A DNA stretch of 64,000 nucleotides from Cellulomonas biazotea (lineage in GTDB: Bacteria; Actinomycetota; Actinomycetes; Actinomycetales; Cellulomonadaceae): the NCBI RefSeq assembly GCF_004306155.1, contig NZ_BIMR01000038.1, forward strand, positions 42,766-106,765. Reading direction: 5' to 3'. A program made the position numbers and the translations under genes. A model generated the notes under the pieces. It was given only the letters and a program-made list of their open reading frames with translations, was not told the DNA's origin and searched no databases. Positions 34,739 to 43,035 of the stretch are shown in pieces (positions within the stretch are counted from its first letter, which is position 1; every line of letters starts with the position of its first letter).

Positions 34739-34998
34739 GTCCCGGGCCGCGGCCGGCCGGCGTTGCGAGCGGCGGGGGCGTGAGCGCCTGACGCCCGCAC
34801 CCGGAGGGGTGGTTCGCCACAAGTGTCCGGAGGTGGCGCCACCGGAACGGGTGAGATGTGGGCAAGCGCATACCTCACGTGCGGAAAAGGCTCGCGTCCC
34901 GCCGATTCGAATCGATACGATCGAAGGACGACGCGACCGGCACGACCCGACCACCGCGCACGTCCTCCAACCCGCCCACCAGCTCTCCGGGAATCGCT

Positions 34999-36513
34999 GT
35001 GCCCAAGGTCCTCACCGCCGGTCGCCCCTGGCGCGTCATCCTCCTCTTCGCCGTCCCGCTGCTCGTCGGCAACGTCGTCCAGCAGCTCTACCAGGCCGCC
35101 GACGCGATGGTCGTCGGCCGCGTCCTGGGCGTCGACGCGCTCGCCGCCGTCGGTGCGACGGGCTCGCTGCTGTTCCTGCTGCTCGGGTTCGCGTGGGGCC
35201 TGACGAACGGCTTCGCGATCCCCACCGCGCAGGCGTTCGGCGCAGGCGACCACCGGGCCGTGCGACGCTCCGTCGCCGCGGGCGCAGTCCTGACGGCCGC
35301 CACGAGCCTGCTGCTCACCGTCGGCGCGCCGCTGCTCGCCGGTCCCGCGCTGCGCCTGCTGCAGACGCCCGAGGAGCTGCTGCCGCAGGCGACGACGTTC
35401 GCCGTCATCAGCTTCCTCGGCGGCAGCACGATGATGTTCTTCAACTTCCTGTCGGCCGTCATCCGCGCCATCGGCGACTCCCGCACGCCCCTGGTGTTCC
35501 TCACCGTGTCGTGCGTGCTCAACATCGTGCTCGTCGTCGCGGCCGTCGGCTGGCTCGACTGGGGCGTCGGCGGCGCGGCGCTCTCGACGGTCCTCTCGCA
35601 GGGCGTGTCCGTCGCGCTGTGCCTCGACTACGTCCGTCGCCGCGTGCCCGTCCTGCACGTGCACCGCGAGGACTGGCACGTCACCCGCGAGGAGCTCGGC
35701 ACGCACCTGCGGCTCGGCCTCCCGATGGGCTTCCAGGCGTCGATCATCGCGATCGGCACGCTCGCCGTGCAGGTGCGCCTCAACGAGCTCGGGTCCGACG
35801 CGGTCGCCGCCTACACGACCGCCGCGCGCGTCGACGGCCTCGCCGTCGCCCTGCTCGCCTCGCTCGGGCTGGCCGTGTCGATGTTCGTCGCGCAGAACCT
35901 CGGCGGCGGGCGTCCCGACCGGATCCGGCGCGGCGTCGTGCAGGGCGTCTGGATCGCCGTCGCGGGTGCCGCGGTGCTCGGCGTCGTGCTCGTCGCCGCG
36001 GGCGGGCCGATCGTCGCCCTGTTCGTCGGTGCGGGCGAGCAGCAGGTCGTCGACATGGCCGCGCACCTGCTCCTCGTCAACGGCGCGCTCTACACCGTGC
36101 TCGGCGCGCTGTTCATCCTGCGCGGCGCGCTGCAGGGCCTCGGGCAGACGGTCGTCCCGACGATGACCGGCGTGATCGAGCTCGTCTGCCGCGTCGGCGC
36201 CGCGGTCGTCCTCGGGGCGTCCTACGGGTACGACGGCGTCGTGTGGGGCAACCCGCTGGCGTGGATCGGCGCGATCGTCCTGCTCGTGCCCGCGTACCTC
36301 GCCGCGCACCGCCAGCTCGGCCGGCAGCCTGTGACCGGCGCCGGCGACGTCCCGACGACGCTCGTCCTCGAGGGGCCCGCCGAGGGGTCGGCCGTCATGG
36401 AGGCGGTCGTCGCGGACGTCGACGCGCTGCCTGCCCCGCACCCGTCGCCGGAGGCGGACGACGTGCGGGACGGGCTCGCTCAGCCGGCGGAGAGCGGCGC
36501 GGCGCGCTGCTGA
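34999..36513 (+). CDS. MATE-family multidrug exporter
   Basis: 504 residues from GTG 34999 (VPKVLTAGRPWRVILLFAVPLLVGN). The frame runs further upstream, but that part is Arg/Pro-rich and unlike a MATE N-terminus. The signature VGNVVQQLYQAADAMVVGRVLGVDALAAVGATG is diagnostic for the MATE fold, and its second-half counterpart is seen at GLAVSMFVAQNLGGGRPDRIRRG. About twelve hydrophobic segments are present. MATE proteins export drugs or metabolites with a sodium or proton gradient. The C-terminal 50 residues are hydrophilic and acidic, beyond the usual end. No regulator gene is adjacent. Confidence 0.88.
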   Translation: MPKVLTAGRPWRVILLFAVPLLVGNVVQQLYQAADAMVVGRVLGVDALAAVGATGSLLFLLLGFAWGLTNGFAIPTAQAFGAGDHRAVRRSVAAGAVLTAATSLLLTVGAPLLAGPALRLLQTPEELLPQATTFAVISFLGGSTMMFFNFLSAVIRAIGDSRTPLVFLTVSCVLNIVLVVAAVGWLDWGVGGAALSTVLSQGVSVALCLDYVRRRVPVLHVHREDWHVTREELGTHLRLGLPMGFQASIIAIGTLAVQVRLNELGSDAVAAYTTAARVDGLAVALLASLGLAVSMFVAQNLGGGRPDRIRRGVVQGVWIAVAGAAVLGVVLVAAGGPIVALFVGAGEQQVVDMAAHLLLVNGALYTVLGALFILRGALQGLGQTVVPTMTGVIELVCRVGAAVVLGASYGYDGVVWGNPLAWIGAIVLLVPAYLAAHRQLGRQPVTGAGDVPTTLVLEGPAEGSAVMEAVVADVDALPAPHPSPEADDVRDGLAQPAESGAARC

Positions 36514-36531
36514 ATCGCGCCGGCGGGCCGC

Positions 36532-36654
36532 TCAGCCGACGACCTGCACCGCGGTCACGTCCGGCTCGCGGTCGGGCGCGGCGGAGCCTGGGGAGCAGGC
36601 GGCCCGCCCGACGACGACGGCGAGGGCGGCGAGCGTCCGGGTGGGTCGGTGCAC
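36532..36654 (-). CDS. Possible short lipoprotein-like remnant
   Basis: 40 residues from GTG 36654 (complement): VHRPTRTLAALAVVVGRAACSPGSAAPDREPDVTAVQVVG. A short hydrophobic stretch and a Cys resemble a lipoprotein signal, but the residue three before the Cys is Arg rather than a typical lipobox residue. The protein is very short. It may be a remnant or a chance frame between the MATE gene and the ribosomal operon. Confidence 0.2.
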   Translation of the reverse strand: MHRPTRTLAALAVVVGRAACSPGSAAPDREPDVTAVQVVG

Positions 36655-36683
36655 GCCCCCATCCTCGCCGAGCCGCACCCGGG

Positions 36684-36854
36684 TCAGGCGTCGAACCGGA
36701 GCAGGCCGCGCTGCACGGCGCGCACCAGGCGGCGCGGGACGTGGACCGTGCGGCCGTCGACGGTGACCGGGACCACGGTCGCGGGCTCGGCCTTCCACTG
36801 CGCGCGACGGGCGCGGGTCCGGGCGCGGCTCAGGCGCCGCTTCGGGACGGCCAT
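36684..36854 (-). CDS. rpmF: Ribosomal protein bL32, zinc-free paralogue
   Basis: 56 residues from ATG 36854 (complement); the start overlaps the rpmJ stop as [25 protein letters not shown] is the standard bL32 N-terminus. The C-terminal half, which in zinc-binding forms carries two Cys pairs, reads [23 protein letters not shown] with no Cys at all. It is therefore the zinc-independent (C-minus) version, used when zinc is scarce. It is the last gene of a six-gene operon of such paralogues. Confidence 0.9.
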   Translation of the reverse strand: MAVPKRRLSRARTRARRAQWKAEPATVVPVTVDGRTVHVPRRLVRAVQRGLLRFDA

Positions 36855-36976
36855 CAGCCCTGCCTCGCCTTCCACCGCGGGTTGCGCTTGTTGATGACGT
36901 AGGTCTTGCCGCGGCGGCGCACGACGATCGACCCGTCCTTCTTCTTGAGCGACGCGAGCGACGCGCGGACCTTCAT
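36854..36976 (-). CDS. rpmJ: Ribosomal protein bL36, zinc-free paralogue
   Basis: 40 residues from ATG 36976 (complement), [40 protein letters not shown] in two readable halves. The zinc-binding form of bL36 has three Cys and one His in this region; here there are none. The length of 40 is typical of the alternative form. Overlaps its neighbours at both ends by 3-4 bases, so it is translationally coupled to bL31 and bL32. Confidence 0.92.
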   Translation of the reverse strand: MKVRASLASLKKKDGSIVVRRRGKTYVINKRNPRWKARQG

Positions 36977-37254
36977 CGGGACTCCTCGTCGGCAGCGGCG
37001 GTCGTCGCGCCCGTACGGCCGTACCGGCGGCGGAACTTCTCGACGCGGCCCGCGGTGTCCACGACGCGCGCGGTGCCGGTGTAGAAGGGGTGGCTCGCCG
37101 AGGAGATCTCGACGTCGATCACGGGGTAGGTCCGGCCGTCGGTCCACGCGACGGTCTTCGCGGACGTCGCCGTGGAGCGCGTGAGGAACGCGAAGTCGGC
37201 AGACGCGTCGCGGAAGACGACCGGGTGGTAGTCGGGGTGGAGGTCCTTCTTCAT
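36973..37254 (-). CDS. rpmE2: Ribosomal protein bL31 type B, zinc-free
   Basis: 93 residues from ATG 37254 (complement). [20 protein letters not shown] is the start of type B bL31, and [29 protein letters not shown] is its conserved C-terminal block (SHPFYTG). The CxxC of type A is absent. In many bacteria type B replaces type A under zinc limitation, releasing zinc from ribosomes. Overlaps rpmJ by ATGA; a 37-nt gap separates it from rpsN. Confidence 0.95.
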   Translation of the reverse strand: MKKDLHPDYHPVVFRDASADFAFLTRSTATSAKTVAWTDGRTYPVIDVEISSASHPFYTGTARVVDTAGRVEKFRRRYGRTGATTAAADEESR

Positions 37255-37291
37255 GCGGGGGTGCTCCTCTCGGGTGTGCGGCGTGATGCGC

Positions 37292-37597
37292 TCACCAGCT
37301 GGACTTCGTGACGCCGGGCAGCTCGCCGCGGTGCGCGAGCTCGCGCAGCCGGGTGCGGGACAGCCCGAACTTCCTCAGGTGCGCGCGTGGGCGGCCGTCG
37401 ACGGCGTCGCGGTTGCGCAGCCGGACGGGCGAGGCGTCGCGCGGCAGCGCGTGCAGCGCCGCCATGGCCTCGGCGCGCTCGGCCGCGGTGCGGTGCGGGT
37501 CGACGGACGCCTTCTTGAGCGCGGCGCGCCGCTCGGCGTACCGGGCGACGACCTCCCGCCGCTGGGCGTCGCGGGCGATCTTGCTGGTCTTGGCCAT
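37292..37597 (-). CDS. rpsN: Ribosomal protein uS14, zinc-free long form
   Basis: 101 residues from ATG 37597 (complement). [28 protein letters not shown] and the C-terminal [40 protein letters not shown] are typical of the long uS14. The zinc-binding short form (61 residues, two CxxC) is replaced here by a Cys-free protein. Starts one base after the rpmG stop. Confidence 0.95.
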   Translation of the reverse strand: MAKTSKIARDAQRREVVARYAERRAALKKASVDPHRTAAERAEAMAALHALPRDASPVRLRNRDAVDGRPRAHLRKFGLSRTRLRELAHRGELPGVTKSSW

Positions 37598-37598
37598 G

Positions 37599-37769
37599 TC
37601 AGCGCTCCTCGCGGAAGTCGACGTGCCGGCGCACGACGGGGTCGAACTTGCGCAGCACGAGCCGGTCGGGGTCGTTGCGGCGGTTCTTGCGGGTGACGTA
37701 CGTGAACCCGGTGCCGGCGGTGGACCGGAGCTTGATGACGGGTCGCAGGTCGGCGCGCTTGGTGCTCAT
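37599..37769 (-). CDS. rpmG: Ribosomal protein bL33, zinc-free paralogue
   Basis: 56 residues from ATG 37769 (complement), beginning [20 protein letters not shown] and then [29 protein letters not shown]. The two CxxC pairs of zinc-binding bL33 are absent. The start overlaps the rpmB stop as ATGA and the stop lies one base before the rpsN start. Confidence 0.93.
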   Translation of the reverse strand: MSTKRADLRPVIKLRSTAGTGFTYVTRKNRRNDPDRLVLRKFDPVVRRHVDFREER

Positions 37770-38005
37770 CGCAGCTTCTCCCCGCGGGCGAGGATCCGGG
37801 CGACGACGACGTCGATGCCCTGCTTGTCGATGGTCTTGATGCCGCGCGCGGAGACCGTGAGGGTCACGCGGCGGCGCAGCGACGGCACGTAGTACGTGCG
37901 CTGCTGGATGTTGGGGTTCCAGCGGCGCTTCGTTCGGCGATGCGAGTGGGACACGGCATGGCCGAACCCGGGGGAGGTCCCGAGGACCTGGCAGTGAGCG
38001 GACAT
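37766..38005 (-). CDS. rpmB: Ribosomal protein bL28, zinc-free paralogue
   Basis: 79 residues from ATG 38005 (complement). [35 protein letters not shown] is the conserved bL28 N-terminus. Only one Cys (position 5) remains where zinc-binding bL28 has two pairs. It is the first gene of the operon rpmB-rpmG-rpsN-rpmE2-rpmJ-rpmF. A Zur-box-like sequence lies 19 nt upstream of the start, so the set is probably repressed when zinc is plentiful. Confidence 0.95.
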   Translation of the reverse strand: MSAHCQVLGTSPGFGHAVSHSHRRTKRRWNPNIQQRTYYVPSLRRRVTLTVSARGIKTIDKQGIDVVVARILARGEKLR

Positions 38006-38023
38006 GACGGCGACACTAGATAG

Positions 38024-38041
38024 TGAGAATCATTCCCGTCA
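38024..38041. promoter_or_regulatory. Probable Zur box between two divergent zinc-response units
   Basis: TGAGAATCATTCCCGTCA contains the perfect inverted core GAATcATTC with TGA and TCA at its edges, close to the actinobacterial Zur/Fur-type operator. It is A/T-rich in a very GC-rich region. It lies 19 nt upstream of rpmB (minus) and 65 nt upstream of the COG0523-like gene (plus), so one site could repress both. Confidence 0.75.
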
Positions 38042-38105
38042 ACGTGTACGGTGGCACCCGTCCACCCCGACCGAGAAGCCGCCCGAGCATGAGAGAGCCG
38101 TCGCC

Positions 38106-39209
38106 ATGACCGCACCCCTGCCCCTCGTCGTCCTCGCCACCGTCGACCCCGTCGTCCGCGACACCACCGTCTTCGGTCTCGTCACCGACCACCCGCGCCT
38201 CGTCGTCCTGCGGCACGACATCCTCGACGACCAGGACGGCGGCCGGATCCGCCGCGTCGTCGTCAGCGGCCACGGCGTGCACGAGGACACCGAGGTCCCG
38301 CTCGAGCACGCGTGCCTCTCCTGCGCCGTCCGCGAGGACGCCGTGCCACAGCTCGAGCGCCTCGCCCACGACCCCCGCTGGGACGCCGTCGTGCTCGCCC
38401 TGCCCGTCGGCGCCGAGTCGCTGCCCGTCTCACGCGCCCTGTCGTGGACCGCCCGCCGCGGCGGAGCCCTGCGCGGCCTGCGCGTCGCGAACGTCGCCGC
38501 CGCGCTCGACCTCGACACCTTCGAGGACGACCTGCTCGGAGACGACCTGCTCGCCGAGCGCGGCCTCGCGCTCACCGTCGACGACCGGCGCTCCGTCGGC
38601 GAGGCCCTCGCCGCGCAGGTCGGGCACGTCGACACCGTCCTCGTCGCGGGCGACCGGGCCGCCGAGCCCGTCGCGTCCGACCTGCTCGACCACCTGCGCG
38701 CCGCCGACGCCCGCCGCGTCGACGGCCTGCACGGCGTCGACCCCCACGACCTCCTGCGGCACGTCCACGACGCCCGCCGCGCCGACCGCCGCGTCGACCC
38801 CCTGCACGCCGCACCCGTGGCGGGCGCGCCGACCGCGCACGGCGTCTGGACCCTCGACCTGCACTCCGGCCGCCCCCTGCACCCCGAGCGGCTCGTCGCG
38901 CACGTCGAACGCCTCGGCGACGTCGCCGCTCGCGGCCGTGGCCGGTTCTGGGTGCCCAGCCGCCCCGACTCCGTGTGCGTCTGGGACGGTGCCGGCGGTC
39001 AGCTCTCCGTGGGCGAGGCCGGCACGTGGGGACGCCGTGAGCCCGACACGCGCCTGCTGCTCACCGGCGTCGGCGACTGGGCCGGCGACCTCGTCGACGC
39101 GTTCGCCGACGTCCTCGTCACCGAGGCCGAGCACCGGGCAGGGCTCGCCGGCTGGCTCGGCCGCGCCGACGTGCTCGAGCCGTGGCTGGGGGAGCGCTCG
39201 CGCGCGTGA
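38106..39209 (+). CDS. COG0523/CobW-type protein without P-loop, Zur-site partner of the ribosomal operon
   Basis: 367 residues from ATG 38106. The metal-binding motif of COG0523 proteins is reduced to EHACLSCAVREDAV (Cys70 and Cys73). The C-terminal CobW_C domain is clear: LDLHSGRPLHPERLVAHVERLGDVAARGRGRFWVPSRPD. However, the Walker A (GxxGxGKT) expected at the N-terminus is replaced by LPLVVLATVDPVVRDTTVFGL, and no GTP-base motif is seen, so it is unlikely to be a GTPase. In mycobacteria a CobW-like protein of the zinc-free ribosome locus (Mrf) recruits a hibernation factor to ribosomes. A comparable role is a reasonable inference. It is divergent from the zinc-free ribosomal genes across a shared Zur-like box. 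Confidence 0.75.
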   Translation: MTAPLPLVVLATVDPVVRDTTVFGLVTDHPRLVVLRHDILDDQDGGRIRRVVVSGHGVHEDTEVPLEHACLSCAVREDAVPQLERLAHDPRWDAVVLALPVGAESLPVSRALSWTARRGGALRGLRVANVAAALDLDTFEDDLLGDDLLAERGLALTVDDRRSVGEALAAQVGHVDTVLVAGDRAAEPVASDLLDHLRAADARRVDGLHGVDPHDLLRHVHDARRADRRVDPLHAAPVAGAPTAHGVWTLDLHSGRPLHPERLVAHVERLGDVAARGRGRFWVPSRPDSVCVWDGAGGQLSVGEAGTWGRREPDTRLLLTGVGDWAGDLVDAFADVLVTEAEHRAGLAGWLGRADVLEPWLGERSRA

Positions 39210-39223
39210 CCGGCCCGTGCGGC

Positions 39224-39688
39224 TCAGGCCGGGGTGGGCCGGTCGTCGCCCGACGGGCCGTCACCGCGGCCGCGGCCGCGCACGAGCGTGCGGGGCGCGT
39301 CCGTCGCCGCGAGCGCCCACGCGACGAGCCCCGGCTGGAACACGAGCCGGACGGCCCGCTTGGTGTCGGTGTCCAGGCCGAACCCGTCCTTCCCCTCGAC
39401 GTACTGCGCGATGTTGCCGGGGAAGATCGCCACGAAGAACGCCGCCGCCGCGGCGCCGACCCACGCGCGCGCCGGCTGCTTCCACGTCCCGACGAGCGCC
39501 GCGCCGAGCGCGATCTCCGCCACGCCCGACACCAGCACGACGACGTCCGGGTCGGCCGGGAACCACGACGGCACCTGGGCCTGGAACTCCTCCCGCGCGG
39601 TCGTCAGGTGGGTCGTGCCGGCGGTGAGCAGCGCGGCGCCGAGGCCGACCTGCCCGACGGCGCGGGCGATGCGAGCGAGGTTCGACAT
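39224..39688 (-). CDS. DoxX-family membrane protein
   Basis: 154 residues from ATG 39688 (complement). Four hydrophobic segments are present: VGQVGLGAALLTAGTTHL, VVLVSGVAEIALGAALVG, ARAWVGAAAAAFFVAIFPGNIAQY and RLVFQPGLVAWALAATD. The layout and the GNIAQYVEG block match DoxX-like proteins. Such proteins are integral membrane partners in redox or thiosulfate-related processes; the exact role here is unknown. It converges with the COG0523-like gene (14-nt gap). Confidence 0.8.
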   Translation of the reverse strand: MSNLARIARAVGQVGLGAALLTAGTTHLTTAREEFQAQVPSWFPADPDVVVLVSGVAEIALGAALVGTWKQPARAWVGAAAAAFFVAIFPGNIAQYVEGKDGFGLDTDTKRAVRLVFQPGLVAWALAATDAPRTLVRGRGRGDGPSGDDRPTPA

Positions 39689-39755
39689 GGCGACATCCTC
39701 CCTGGCCGCGGGGGATCGTGCAGTGTGCTGTGCTGAGCCTCGGGAGGTCGTGCAC

Positions 39756-40520
39756 GTGACACATCCGTACCTCGACGCACCGGGTGGCGTCGCCGCGCTC
39801 GCGCACCGCGGGTTCTCGCGCGACGGCCTGGAGAACACGCTCGCCGCGTTCCAGGCCGCCGTCGACCTCGGCTACCGGTACGTCGAGACCGACGCGCACG
39901 GGACCGCCGACGGTGTCGCCGTCGCGCTGCACGACGCGTCCCTCGACCGCACCACCGACCGCACCGGGCGGGTCGCCCACCTGCCGTGGTCGCAGGTCCG
40001 GCAGGCTCGCGTCGGCGGCGTCGAGCCCGTCCCGACGCTCGAGGACCTGCTCGGCACCTGGCCCGACCTGCGGGTCAACGTCGACGTCAAGGAGCGCTCC
40101 GGGGTCGCACCCGTCGCCGCCGCGATCGAGCGGACCCGGTCGCACGACCGCGTGTGCGTCGCGTCGTTCTCGGTCACCCGGCGGGACGCGACGGTCGCGC
40201 GGCTGTCCCGACCCGTCGCGACGTCGGCGGGGACCACCGAGGCGCTCGCGTTCTTCCGTGCGGGCCGCTCCGGTCGGGTGCCCGTCAGGGCCGTCCGGGA
40301 CGTCGACGTCTTCCAGGTGCCGTGGCGGTGGCGCGGGCGGCAGGTCCTCACCGCCCGGCACGTCGACACCGCGCACCGCGCGGGCCGGCTCGTGCACGTG
40401 TGGACCGTGAACGACGAGGCGGACATGACGACGCTGCTCGACCTCGGCGTCGACGGTCTCATCACCGACCGTGCCGACGTCCTGCGCGACGTCCTGCGCG
40501 CCCGCGGCACCTGGCGCTGA
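39756..40520 (+). CDS. Glycerophosphodiester phosphodiesterase
   Basis: 254 residues from GTG 39756, with GGGAGG 8 nt upstream. The GDPD signature is intact: ALAHRGFSRDGLENTLAAFQAAVDLGYRYVETDAHGTADGVAVALHDASLDRTTD. It contains the catalytic HR, E-N-T, E-T-D and H-D groups that bind metal and phosphate. The C-terminus VHVWTVNDEADMTTLLDLGVDGLITDRADVL completes the TIM barrel. The enzyme hydrolyses glycerophosphodiesters to glycerol 3-phosphate and an alcohol. No signal peptide is visible, so it is cytoplasmic. Confidence 0.92.
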   Translation: MTHPYLDAPGGVAALAHRGFSRDGLENTLAAFQAAVDLGYRYVETDAHGTADGVAVALHDASLDRTTDRTGRVAHLPWSQVRQARVGGVEPVPTLEDLLGTWPDLRVNVDVKERSGVAPVAAAIERTRSHDRVCVASFSVTRRDATVARLSRPVATSAGTTEALAFFRAGRSGRVPVRAVRDVDVFQVPWRWRGRQVLTARHVDTAHRAGRLVHVWTVNDEADMTTLLDLGVDGLITDRADVLRDVLRARGTWR

Positions 40521-40580
40521 CCGCGCCGGCCGCAGCCTCCCCACCCCCGGTCGGACACCGCCCGCGGTCGGGCGGTCGGG

Positions 40581-41066
40581 TCAGGCGTCGAGGGCGTCCA
40601 GGCGGGCCGCGACGTCCGACGGGAAGCCGCCCGTCGCGATCGGGCCCCAGCGGGTCGGCGTCACGCGGATGAGGGCCTTGTCCTGCAGGCGCATCGCGGC
40701 GCGGTACTCGTCCCAGTCGGGGTGCTCGCCCGCGATGCAGCGGTAGTAGTCGACGAGCGCGTCCTCCGCCTCGGGCATGTGCAGCACCTCGGCGTCGCCG
40801 TCGACCTGCACCCACGCGCCGCCGAAGTCGTCGGACAGGACGCACACCGACACCTTCGGGTCGCGCGCGGCGTTGACCGACTTGGCGCGGCCCGGGTACG
40901 TCGAGACCACCAGGCGCCCGGCGTCGTCGACACCGCCGCTCACGGGCGAGACCTGCGGCCGGCCGTCCTGCCGCGCGGTGACGAGCAGGAAGTGGTGGCG
41001 GGGCCGGACGAAGTCGAGCAGCTCGGTCAGGCCGACGGTGCGGGAGGTGGCGACGGTGCGGGGCAT
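40581..41066 (-). CDS. PPOX-class F420/FMN-dependent oxidoreductase
   Basis: 161 residues from ATG 41066 (complement). The split-barrel flavin fold is recognisable from LLDFVRPRHHFLLVTARQDGRPQVSPVSGGVDDAGRLVVSTYPGRAKSVNAARDPKVSVCVL and from WVQVDGDAEVLHMPEAEDALVDYY. These proteins bind F420 or FMN in the groove between barrels and reduce small molecules; many of their actinobacterial substrates are unknown. LVVSTYPGRAKSVNA is the cofactor phosphate-binding segment. Separated by 19 nt from the upstream WS/DGAT gene on the same strand, so possibly co-transcribed. Confidence 0.85.
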   Translation of the reverse strand: MPRTVATSRTVGLTELLDFVRPRHHFLLVTARQDGRPQVSPVSGGVDDAGRLVVSTYPGRAKSVNAARDPKVSVCVLSDDFGGAWVQVDGDAEVLHMPEAEDALVDYYRCIAGEHPDWDEYRAAMRLQDKALIRVTPTRWGPIATGGFPSDVAARLDALDA

Positions 41067-41085
41067 GCCGCCACGGTAGGCGCGG

Positions 41086-42474
41086 TCAGGCGGGGGCGCC
41101 GACCGGCACGACGGGGTCGTCACCGGCCGGGGTGGCGAGCGACGCGACCGCGTCCAGCCCGGCCCTCAGGTTACGGGCGAGCGCGTCGGCGGCTGGCGCG
41201 GACTCGGGGGAGCACAGCACGGTCGCGTCCAGACGCCCGCTGATCGACACCGCGGCGACGCACGTCGTGACGTTGCCGACGAGCGGGACCAGCGGGACGG
41301 TCGCGACGAGCGGTGCGCCGAGCATCTGCAGCGCGTCGGGCGGGCCGGGCGCGTGCGTGACCACGGTCGTCATGAGGCGCTGGCGGTGGAGCAGGGCGGG
41401 CATCAGGCCGAGCCGCCGCACGACGCGCGCACCGTAGGGGGCGAGCGCCCACGTCCAGGGGCGGATGCGGCCCTTGGCGCGTCGGGTCCGGGCCGCGAGC
41501 GCGGCGAGCCCGTCGGCGGGCGGCTCGTCGGGGTCGGGCACGGCGACCCGGAACGTCCCCAGCCGGTTGCCGAAGCGGCTGCCCGGCACGGTCACGGGGA
41601 CCGACAGCACGACGCGACCGCTCGGCCCGCCGAGCGCGACGTCGGCCCGTCCGCACGCGCGCGCCCACGCCCACAGGAGCGCGTCGTTGACCGTCGCGCC
41701 GGCCGTGCGCGCCCCGGCACGGACCGCCGCGGCGTCGACCTGGACGGGGACGGCGACCGCGCCCGCGGTGATCGGACGGACGAGCGGGCTGGGGGCGGCG
41801 CGACCGGCGCGTCCTTCGCGGTCCCCGGGCGTCAGACGCGCGACCAGGCCGACCAGACCCGCGCGTGCGGCAGGGCCGACCGGGCGTCCCTGGTCCTCGT
41901 GCGCGACCAGGCCGACCGGACCTGGCCGACCGGAGCGCCCGACGCGTCCGTCGACCCCCGAGGCCTGACCCGGGACCGGGCGACGCCCCGGCGTGCGCCA
42001 CCCGGCGGGCAGCGGGGAGTCCGTGAGGGTGTCGAGCAGCAGCCCGAGCAGGCTCGGGCCGTTGCCGAGCAGGTGGTGGCTGGTCCAGAGGAGGGCGGAC
42101 CGCTCGGCGTCGCCGAGGTCGAGCACCGTGATCCGCCACGCGGGTCGTCCGGCGGGGAGCGGCCGGGTGAGGTCGTCGACGGCCAGCGTGACGGGATCGG
42201 CGCCCGGCGCGGCCCGCACGGTGACGTGCCGGGCGAGGTCGACGGGGCCGGTCTGCCAGGTCGGAGCCCGGAACCAGCGGAACGGCCCGGACGGGGCACG
42301 GACCTGCGCGGCGAGCCGGGGCTGCGCCTCGACGGCGCGCGCGAGGCGGCGGCGGACCTCCTCGACGTCGGGCGTCGGTCCGCCGAGCACGAGCAGCACG
42401 GTGATGTGCCGCGGGTTCGGCCCGACGTCCGTCGCGAGCTCCGCCCGGTCGAACACCGTCAGCCGTTCCGCCAC
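41086..42474 (-). CDS. WS/DGAT-like acyltransferase with altered active-site motif
   Basis: 462 residues from GTG 42474 (complement). The fold follows the wax ester synthase/diacylglycerol acyltransferase family: PNPRHITVLLVLGG, RLAAQVRAP, a PAWRITVLDL strand, and the C-terminal NRLGTFRVAVP and SISGRLDATVLCSPE. The catalytic HHxxxDG motif reads HHLLGNG, so the Asp is Asn; two His residues are kept. A Gly/Arg/Pro-rich linker of about 70 residues with repeated LVGLVAR-like segments separates the halves. Active enzymes make storage wax esters or triacylglycerol from acyl-CoA. With the changed motif activity is uncertain. Confidence 0.75.
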   Translation of the reverse strand: MAERLTVFDRAELATDVGPNPRHITVLLVLGGPTPDVEEVRRRLARAVEAQPRLAAQVRAPSGPFRWFRAPTWQTGPVDLARHVTVRAAPGADPVTLAVDDLTRPLPAGRPAWRITVLDLGDAERSALLWTSHHLLGNGPSLLGLLLDTLTDSPLPAGWRTPGRRPVPGQASGVDGRVGRSGRPGPVGLVAHEDQGRPVGPAARAGLVGLVARLTPGDREGRAGRAAPSPLVRPITAGAVAVPVQVDAAAVRAGARTAGATVNDALLWAWARACGRADVALGGPSGRVVLSVPVTVPGSRFGNRLGTFRVAVPDPDEPPADGLAALAARTRRAKGRIRPWTWALAPYGARVVRRLGLMPALLHRQRLMTTVVTHAPGPPDALQMLGAPLVATVPLVPLVGNVTTCVAAVSISGRLDATVLCSPESAPAADALARNLRAGLDAVASLATPAGDDPVVPVGAPA

Positions 42475-42657
42475 CCCCGCAGTCTGGGGTGGCCGGGTGG
42501 GGGACGGCAGAGCCGAACGTCCCGACGTCGGCGGCGGGGTGTCTGCCGGGCCGGCCCGAGATCGTCATGGAGGTGTCGGGCACCTCGTCCGGCGGTGCCC
42601 GGGCCGCACGGCACGGGCGCACCTACCCTGACCACGAGACCGTCCGAGGAGGACGCC

Positions 42658-43035
42658 ATGCGGTACACGATCCTGCTGCACTACCCCGAGGCCACCCCGG
42701 AGTCGCTGGGCGAGGAGGCGTGGGCGGAGGGCGAGCGCGCGTTCTCCGCGTACGCCGCGACGCTGCACGCCGCCGGGGTCCTCGTCGGCGCGGAGGTGCT
42801 CCAGCCGTCAACGAGCACCACGACGCTGCGGACCGTCGACGGCGCCCTGCAGGTGCAGGACGGCCCGTTCGCGGACACGAAGGAGCAGCTCGGCGGCACG
42901 TTCGTCGTCGACGTGCCGGACCTCGACGCGGCACTGGAGCATGCCCGGCAGGCGCCGAACATCGGCTGGGGTGCGGTCGAGGTGCGACCGGGTGCGCTGT
43001 ACACGGTCGACGGCGTCTGGACGCCGAACGCGTGA
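42658..43035 (+). CDS. YCII-related (DGPF) protein linked to an ECF sigma factor
   Basis: 125 residues from ATG 42658 with GAGGAGG 7 nt upstream. MRYTILLHYPEATPE is the YCII start and VQDGPFADTKEQLGGTFVVDVPDLDAALEHA carries the DGPF motif that names the family. These dimeric alpha-beta barrel proteins have no established reaction. A DGPF gene followed by a sigma-factor gene is the conserved hallmark of group ECF42. The stop overlaps the sigma-factor GTG (GTGA), so the two are translated together. Confidence 0.9.
   Translation: MRYTILLHYPEATPESLGEEAWAEGERAFSAYAATLHAAGVLVGAEVLQPSTSTTTLRTVDGALQVQDGPFADTKEQLGGTFVVDVPDLDAALEHARQAPNIGWGAVEVRPGALYTVDGVWTPNA

Noticed and set aside
32255..34954. A 899-codon minus-strand frame opposite the transglutaminase-like gene
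   Set aside because: Arg/His/Pro-rich composition without domains; mirror of a real high-GC gene.
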